From Planctomycetota bacterium (GTDB lineage: Bacteria; Planctomycetota; SZUA-567), in assembly GCA_031254915.1 (NCBI GenBank), contig JAIRTL010000098.1, positions 1 to 49,291 of the forward strand: a stretch of DNA of 49,291 bases. Reading direction: 5' to 3'. Positions 44,168 to 49,291 of this stretch are shown here, one piece after another. The notes below the pieces were generated by a model. That model was not told the DNA's origin, made no database searches, and saw only the letters and a program-made list of their open reading frames with translations. Made by a program: the position numbers and the translations under genes. Position 1 is the first letter of the stretch. Each line of letters opens with the position of its first letter.

Positions 44168-45880
44168 ATGGAGATCATCTTGCATATATCCCTAGAAACG
44201 GTATCCGACGGCGGCGAGTCTTTCCCACCACAGAGAAGAAAGTTTTGTGGTTGTATTGTCCGCGGTATCGCCCTCGCGGTTCTCTGTCTGCTCGCACTGG
44301 TAACCATCCTTTATTTCACCGCCCCCGATTCATCCGTCCATTCGCCTTGGATTGCGGCTCCCGAGACAGTGAAAATGGCGGTCGATATTCGATGCACAAC
44401 GGATGTGTTCTCGCATTTACGCCGGGAAGGTGTGGTGGATGCGCTGGCTGATAGCGTCGGCAATGGCGGGGCAAGGGATGTGCGACGCGTGAAAGAGTTC
44501 CTTGAAGAATATTTCGATAACTATGGCGCTGTCAGGTGGTTGCTTCATCCAGAAAGGATAATCATCGTCTTTATGGATCATCCCGATCCAGTGTTTTTGT
44601 TTGCCTTGCCCAAATCGGGTGTCGTCATTATCGATCTTGTCTCGCGCTTCAGGCAGGAACACCGTTTTTCCGATACGGAGGTCATTCGCTTCTTTTCGAG
44701 AGACGGCTGGCTGGCTGCGTCGTTTTCCCAACCCGCTCTTGACGAGATTGATGCCGCTTGGGATTCGCCTTCCGTCTGGCTTGGAGAAGACGCGACAAAT
44801 GACGAGCCATATATCCGTTTTACCTGGCGGGAAAAAGGGCTGTCTCTCCCTGTCCGAGAGGATCCCGCGTTTCTTGCCGTCGACCCGTTTGCGAAACGGA
44901 ACGATGACGGTGCAAGCGCGCTTCCTTCGGGTGATGCCGGGTTTTCCATGTGGGTCATCGCCAGGCCGGTCGAGGCTGGTTGGACGTTTGACGGCGGGTG
45001 TCTGTCAGTCACAGTGGAGAATGATAAATTTTCAGGGAATAATTCTAACGTAACATCGTATCAGTTTCCAGTCGCGGACACTCCTCCGGAAGATGGCGGG
45101 ATACAACTTCTTCTTGACGTCGATCCGCAGACATTTAAAAATGCGATTGACGCATTGCCGCAACACAAACCAAACGCGTCCCATCCATGGAAATCTTTGG
45201 GAAGCGTCTGGCTTCGTGACGGCTGGCTGGCGCATGCAGACGGCAGGTTTGCGATTGAGGTGGCGGCTTCCGAGGCCGGACTGCTCCCGTCCGTTCAGGC
45301 TGCATGGGGAGTCAATGGCGACGGCCGCGAGGCTGCACGCGATTTTGGCAATCTTTTCTCTGTGTGGTTGCGGTCGTTGTCATCGCCGGGCGGACAACCC
45401 CTTCTTCAATCGCTTCGTTCCGCTATCGACTATGCTGAATATTCGAATAATGGGGATCGCGGCGGGGTACTTTCCGCGCCGGAATCGATCTCGGCGGGAA
45501 GAAGCCTCGAATGGCAAATTGCATCGGCCGACAACGCCGCCAACGCCGCATCGGGAACGCTGACGTTCGCGCATCGGAGGGATTGGCCGGGTGAAAACGC
45601 GTTGCTTCCTCCCGGTCGACGGAACGCCAACGCGACCGGCGACGGACCGCGCCATGCAGCAGCCTTCGCTGCATGGCGGGTGGACGATGACGTGATCGGT
45701 GGCGCCCGCGCCGTTTGGCGGTTGGTCGAGCCCATGGCGTCGACGATGCGGCAAACAGAATTCGCCGAATCGCTGATTCGTCATGCGCCCGCGCTGTTTC
45801 GCTGTTATCCGGCCGGAACGTTGTCCGTCAGCGTGCAAGGCGACGCGCTCGAATTCCGGGGCGTCATTCGTCCTCGCTGA
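44168..45880 (+). CDS. Unknown membrane-anchored protein, 570 aa
   Basis: A protein I do not recognise. A basic N-terminal segment (PPQRRKFCGCIVRG) leads to one membrane helix (about residues 32-51, GIALAVLCLLALVTILYF). The rest (about 52-570) is probably exported. It is rich in Trp and acidic residues and shows no repeat, protease or sugar-binding motif I know. No ribosome-binding site is clear at ATG 44168. It diverges from the S24 repressor and overlaps the convergent esterase-like gene by 17 nt. Its codon use is less GC-biased at the 5' end than the neighbours. Confidence 0.65.
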   Translation: MEIILHISLETVSDGGESFPPQRRKFCGCIVRGIALAVLCLLALVTILYFTAPDSSVHSPWIAAPETVKMAVDIRCTTDVFSHLRREGVVDALADSVGNGGARDVRRVKEFLEEYFDNYGAVRWLLHPERIIIVFMDHPDPVFLFALPKSGVVIIDLVSRFRQEHRFSDTEVIRFFSRDGWLAASFSQPALDEIDAAWDSPSVWLGEDATNDEPYIRFTWREKGLSLPVREDPAFLAVDPFAKRNDDGASALPSGDAGFSMWVIARPVEAGWTFDGGCLSVTVENDKFSGNNSNVTSYQFPVADTPPEDGGIQLLLDVDPQTFKNAIDALPQHKPNASHPWKSLGSVWLRDGWLAHADGRFAIEVAASEAGLLPSVQAAWGVNGDGREAARDFGNLFSVWLRSLSSPGGQPLLQSLRSAIDYAEYSNNGDRGGVLSAPESISAGRSLEWQIASADNAANAASGTLTFAHRRDWPGENALLPPGRRNANATGDGPRHAAAFAAWRVDDDVIGGARAVWRLVEPMASTMRQTEFAESLIRHAPALFRCYPAGTLSVSVQGDALEFRGVIRPR

Positions 45881-47342
45881 CGGCGATGCCGGCGAATGCG
45901 AGGGGAGGGCAGTTATTGTTGTCGAGCAGGGACGGCGGCGGATTATGCGAGGAGCAGAAGCTGACTGTGGGTGCTTCGCCAAGCTTCCTGTTCAAAATCG
46001 CGAGAATGCTGTCCGGGCGCTGGATTTGCGCTTTTCTCACCGGTGCGCCGCCATCGGCGTCGGCGAACGACAATGACGAAATCTCCGTGGCGATCGGCTT
46101 CAGCTCACCCGAGACGTTGGCGAACCGAAGCAGCACTTCATTGCGTTTTCCCTCCACGAACGACGCGGATAGGAAATCGGGGGCTTTCCAGGGAACGGTT
46201 TTGCCGTAGACCATGCCGAGGGCCGCGCGGGCTGCGCGTTGACCGATGATGACGTTTCCCTGCGCTGAATTATGGATTCCGTCCGACAAGCCCGCATCGA
46301 GCGTCGGAATCGTTGCCACGTTCCCGATATCGTGCGCCGCCGCACGCTGGGCTTCCCTGACCAGTCCCCATAACGGAGACTCACCCGGCTTCGATACGCC
46401 GATCGTCCGGTTCAATTGACAAACAATCACCGGCAGTTCCGGCGCCGCAAGAACCGTGCGGAGCTTACCGATGAATTCGCGGAAGACGGCTGCATATTTC
46501 AGCGCCGCGCCTTCGCGTCTGGCGTCCGCGTTGCCCTGGAACCAAACCATGCCCGCCACCGCCCCCGGATGATGCTCCGGGCGCGGCAAAAAGCACGGTC
46601 CGCCGTCCAGCATGCTGAAGTTCGAAAAATCCTGGTACGATGTCGCAGTCCGCAACAATGCGACCGTGCTGTCGAACGCCGGCGCCGCGGAACGGATGCC
46701 TTTTCCGTGCCACGATTCGAGGAGGGATCCCTCCTGCGCCGCCGGAAGAAGTCCGATCGGCAATCCGGTTTCACCCCTGAGAACCCGGCCGAAAGCGAGC
46801 CATGGGGAGTGTCCGGCCGGTCCGGCGATGAAAAAACGGCTGTTCCTGACACCGGTTCCGTCATGAAGCGGATGCGTCGCGATGGACCAGCGTTCGTTGC
46901 GCCGGAATACATGGACGCCGAACTCCTGCGGATCCTCGGCGAGGCCGAGACCGAATCCGAGCGCATTGTCGTCGCCGGCGATGACCCAAAGGTCGCCAAC
47001 TCCGACATGGTGGATCTGGTCGCCGGCGAGCCGCCAGTTGTCGTCGCCGAGCCGCAGTCTCGTCTCGATCCGGTAGGGACCGCCGGCGGGAACGGCCAGA
47101 AGCACATGACGCCAAGTCCGATCCGGCTTCGTGTTCGCTTCATGCCAGTCGAGTTCCGCCGCGACCGGTTGATGGTAGACTTCCTCCACGACACGCACCT
47201 CGACCGTGGCCATGCGCTCGCGCGGATCAAGCCAGGTTCCCGCTAGGGGGACGTCTGCGGTGTTATCGAGGCGTCTCTGAAGAATCTGCCAGTCGCCCGG
47301 TCCTTGGGTGATTCTTACTCCCGCAAGTGACGACTTGTTCAT
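45864..47342 (-). CDS. Sialate O-acetylesterase-like SGNH protein lacking the nucleophilic serine
   Basis: A 492-aa protein with the layout of sialate O-acetylesterases. The usual GQSN nucleophile motif in VGDLWVIAGDDNALGFG has become GDDN, so the catalytic Ser is Asp (residue 125). The block MVWFQGNADARREGA (WYQGESN in active enzymes) is partly changed, while the catalytic His region SDGIHNSAQG (H357) is kept. No clear signal peptide is seen from ATG 47342; an ORF start at 47402 lacks support. Acetylated sugar binding or a changed mechanism is possible; loss of esterase activity is the simplest reading. It converges on the unknown membrane protein gene. Confidence 0.75.
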   Translation of the reverse strand: MNKSSLAGVRITQGPGDWQILQRRLDNTADVPLAGTWLDPRERMATVEVRVVEEVYHQPVAAELDWHEANTKPDRTWRHVLLAVPAGGPYRIETRLRLGDDNWRLAGDQIHHVGVGDLWVIAGDDNALGFGLGLAEDPQEFGVHVFRRNERWSIATHPLHDGTGVRNSRFFIAGPAGHSPWLAFGRVLRGETGLPIGLLPAAQEGSLLESWHGKGIRSAAPAFDSTVALLRTATSYQDFSNFSMLDGGPCFLPRPEHHPGAVAGMVWFQGNADARREGAALKYAAVFREFIGKLRTVLAAPELPVIVCQLNRTIGVSKPGESPLWGLVREAQRAAAHDIGNVATIPTLDAGLSDGIHNSAQGNVIIGQRAARAALGMVYGKTVPWKAPDFLSASFVEGKRNEVLLRFANVSGELKPIATEISSLSFADADGGAPVRKAQIQRPDSILAILNRKLGEAPTVSFCSSHNPPPSLLDNNNCPPLAFAGIAVSEDE

Positions 47343-47474
47343 ATCTGATCTGATCCTCTGCGAAGGCGAAAAAAAATGGCTGGAAAACACCCAACGCAAC
47401 ATAAGACATATTATCGGACGTCAAATATCAATTGTTTTTTAAGGCATGCGTAAATACGCGAGCGATTCTTCGGC

Positions 47475-47948
47475 TCACTCAGGCGCCGAATCAGGTTTTC
47501 CGTATTGAACAACCTCGGCCATGAGCGCATTTATATCCAGAATGATCTTGATTTTGTCGCCAACCTTCGCGAGTCCGACCACCTCGGACTGGCCGTACGC
47601 GCCGATTGCCGGCGGTTCTTCGATCTGGTCGACGGTGATGTCGACGACATCGCGGACCTCGTCGACAACCATTCCCGCCGAGACTCCGTCGAGATTGACG
47701 AGAATAAGGCAGGTCAGCGGCGTATTCTCCACCTCGTACATGCCCAACTTCAACCGGGCGCTGATGACCGGCGACACAACGTTGCGGACGTTGACGACGC
47801 CGAGGAAATAATGCGGCGCATTCGGTATGGGCGTGATCGTCTGCATTCCCATGATGCCCTGAACTTTGAGCGCGTCTATCCCGTATTCCTCTTCGCCAAG
47901 CGCAAATGTCAGGTATTTGCCTTCCAGATTTTTGGCCTTGTCGGTCAT
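47475..47948 (-). CDS. cheW: Chemotaxis coupling protein CheW
   Basis: A 157-aa scaffold that links chemoreceptors to CheA. The CheW fold is recognisable from KYLTFALGEEEYGIDALKVQGIMG, then PHYFLGVVNVRNVVSPVI (consensus GxxNLRGxxxPVxD) and the C-terminal KIKIILDINALM. A GGAG site lies 8 nt upstream of the start. It follows pyrD by 35 nt in the same direction, an unusual neighbour; the other chemotaxis genes are not in this window. Confidence 0.93.
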   Translation of the reverse strand: MTDKAKNLEGKYLTFALGEEEYGIDALKVQGIMGMQTITPIPNAPHYFLGVVNVRNVVSPVISARLKLGMYEVENTPLTCLILVNLDGVSAGMVVDEVRDVVDITVDQIEEPPAIGAYGQSEVVGLAKVGDKIKIILDINALMAEVVQYGKPDSAPE

Positions 47949-47983
47949 GCCCCGATCTCCTATGGAAAGGTGTGAACCCTCGG

Positions 47984-48901
47984 TTATGCCTCCAATGTCC
48001 CGATGATCGCCGATACCGTTTCTCCATGCTCGCGTAGCCAGTCGTCAAGGTCGTCCACCAGCCTCGCCCCGATTCCGGGCTCGACGAAATTCATCGCCCC
48101 GACCTGGACGGCGGACGCGCCGACGAGGAGAAAGGCGACCGCCTCCCGTACACTCCGCACTCCACCCACGCCGATGACCGGGCACGACACCGCCCTCGCG
48201 ATCTGCCAGACCATCCGCAATGCCACCGGATGAATGGCGGGACCGGAAAGGCCGCCGGTGACGTTGGCGAGGATGGGCTTGCGCGTCTCGATATCGACCG
48301 CCATGCCGACCAGGGTGTTGATCGCGACTATGGCGTCGCCGCCGGCGTCGGCGACGGCGCGGGCGACGGAGACGATGTCGCCGACGTTGGGCGTCAGTTT
48401 GATCCATAACGGCATGTCGCCGCTTACCCGCTTGAGCTTTCCCACGAGCGCGGAGGAGACTTCCGGGTATACGCCGAAAGCGATGCCTCCCTTCTTGACG
48501 TTTGGGCAGGAAATATTCACCTCGATCGCATCGATCGGTGCGGCGGCGAGGCGGGAGACGAGTTCCACATAATCGTCTTCGCATTTGCCGGCGGCGTTCA
48601 CTATCACCCGCTTCGCCGAGGCGCGAAGCGGCGGCAGCAATTCTGCGAGGAAGAAGTCCAGACCTTCATTTTGCAGGCCGATGGCGTTGAGCATGCCGGA
48701 CGGCGTCTCGGCGATGCGCGGCGGCGGATTGCCGCGCGTGGCGGAGGGCGTCACCGACTTCGTCACCACTCCGCCGAGTTTTCCGATATCGTAGAAATCC
48801 GCGAACTCCTTGCCGCTTCCGTAGGTGCCGGATGCCGACAGAATCGGATTATCGAGATGCAATTGGCCGATTCGCGTGCGCAGTCGTTCGCGTTCCGACA
48901 T
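47984..48901 (-). CDS. pyrD: Dihydroorotate dehydrogenase, class 1B catalytic subunit
   Basis: This flavoenzyme oxidises dihydroorotate to orotate in pyrimidine synthesis. It is 305 aa. Class 1 enzymes use a catalytic cysteine, seen here in EVNISCPNVKKGG. FMN-binding stretches include NPILSASGTYGSGKE, NAIGLQNEG, LWIKLTPNV and PVIGVGGVRSVREAVAFLLVGASAVQVG. In class 1B it pairs with PyrK, whose gene is not seen. The ATG at 48901 has GGGAG 9 nt upstream. It is cotranscribed with cheW and diverges from the partial gene at the right edge. Confidence 0.93.
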   Translation of the reverse strand: MSERERLRTRIGQLHLDNPILSASGTYGSGKEFADFYDIGKLGGVVTKSVTPSATRGNPPPRIAETPSGMLNAIGLQNEGLDFFLAELLPPLRASAKRVIVNAAGKCEDDYVELVSRLAAAPIDAIEVNISCPNVKKGGIAFGVYPEVSSALVGKLKRVSGDMPLWIKLTPNVGDIVSVARAVADAGGDAIVAINTLVGMAVDIETRKPILANVTGGLSGPAIHPVALRMVWQIARAVSCPVIGVGGVRSVREAVAFLLVGASAVQVGAMNFVEPGIGARLVDDLDDWLREHGETVSAIIGTLEA

Positions 48902-49131
48902 AGCTCTATTCTCCCGCGTGCCCTAAAGCGGCGGCTGTTTGGTCAATGGCGTCTTCACATAGCAAATTATAGAACAAAGTGGAAAAAATGAACCGGAATT
49001 TTTGCCTCCGCGCCGAAAACTTCCCCTGTTGAGCTCGAGCGGTCGAGAAGCGGGGCGCTTTCAGGTCAAACGATACTGTCATCTTGGCGTTGCAAAACTT
49101 CTTCGAACGGATAAGATTGCCCGACAACCGA

Positions 49132-49291
49132 ATGGTCGACGACACCATCATTGACGAAAGGATGCATTTGCGCGGACGAAAATCGGCACTCGTGCTTCTC
49201 GCCATTGTTATCGGCCTTGCTCTGGCGTTCTTCCTGGTTATCAATTTCGCCAATCCCCAGTGGTACTGGCGTCTCTATGCGTATCAAGCCA
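49132..49291 (+). CDS. Membrane protein, partial (right edge)
   Basis: A frame open from ATG 49132 to the window end (53 codons). After a charged stretch (MVDDTIIDERMHLRGRKS) comes a membrane helix (about residues 19-39, ALVLLAIVIGLALAFFLVI), so the N-terminus is probably cytoplasmic with the rest exported. The upstream in-frame codons (LALQNFFERIRLPDNR) are also open, so the start may be further 5' at 49084. No family can be named. Confidence 0.5.
   Translation, partial: MVDDTIIDERMHLRGRKSALVLLAIVIGLALAFFLVINFANPQWYWRLYAYQA

Noticed and set aside
46416-47246. 276-codon plus-strand frame
   Set aside because: It is antisense to the esterase-like gene, which carries recognisable family motifs.
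47448-47459. GCGTA-AA-TACGC hairpin after cheW
   Set aside because: Two-base loop and an A run instead of a T run on the transcribed strand; not a credible terminator.

Overview
The window is GC-rich bacterial chromosome, densely coding on both strands, with no rRNA, tRNA, CRISPR array or prophage that I can see. Gene content points to a motile Gram-negative: FliM and a FliY/FliN-type switch protein, CheW, arabinose-5-phosphate isomerase (KDO pathway), an MsbA-type lipid flippase, an LptF/LptG permease and a lipoprotein with a lipobox. The lone AICAR transformylase, the GH57 enzyme and the eukaryote-like (type 2) IleRS would fit an anaerobic deep-branching lineage such as PVC bacteria or spirochaetes, but no gene here fixes the taxonomy and this is only a guess.

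Layout. 1-1.8 kb: end of a PotA-like ATPase, then potB and potC (polyamine ABC importer). 2.0-2.9 kb: UlaE-like sugar-phosphate epimerase, divergent from ileS (3.1-6.4 kb). 6.4-6.9 kb: a repeat-rich spacer with a MITE-like element, then purN and kpsF (kdsD type). 8.6-9.6 kb: a decayed IS982-like transposase, then a gene-poor stretch with a diverged repeat copy. 10.3-17.2 kb, plus strand: rimO, an RsbU-type phosphatase with a STAS partner, a thioesterase, an acyl-CoA synthetase and a SprT-like metallopeptidase. 17.2-26.8 kb, minus strand: SDR reductase, a broken map gene, mtaB, AICAR transformylase, a zinc-ribbon protein, lptF/G, msbA and AMMECR1. 27.2 kb: a membrane-anchored nuclease. 27.9-30.8 kb, minus strand: a flagellar-switch cluster (fliY/fliN type, unknown membrane protein, fliM, FtsB-like protein). 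30.9 kb: YddG-like exporter. 31.9-34.0 kb: an orphan periplasmic binding protein with two poorly known proteins. 34.1 kb: hemC. 35.1-39.4 kb, minus strand: YiiX-like lipoprotein, and the coupled set mazG-GH57-RlmD-like methyltransferase. 39.7 kb: Gfo/Idh/MocA oxidoreductase. 40.8-42.8 kb: agmatinase and a deoxyhypusine-synthase-family enzyme. 43-44.2 kb: S24 repressor with palindromic candidate operators. 44.2-49.3 kb: an unknown membrane-anchored protein, a sialate-esterase-like protein lacking its serine, cheW, pyrD and a truncated membrane-protein gene.

The genes form some coherent groups. potBC, agmatinase and the DHS-family enzyme handle polyamines. kpsF, msbA and lptF/G serve lipopolysaccharide. 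purN, the AICAR transformylase and pyrD make nucleotides. rimO, mtaB, ileS and the RlmD-like enzyme serve translation.

The most unusual features are a dispersed short repeat (two good copies, two partial) built from three mini-hairpins with 3-nt loops, a methionine aminopeptidase gene with two frameshifts and a lost metal ligand, a 122-bp MITE-like element, paired palindromes flanking the S24 repressor, and an esterase-like protein with Asp in place of the nucleophilic Ser.
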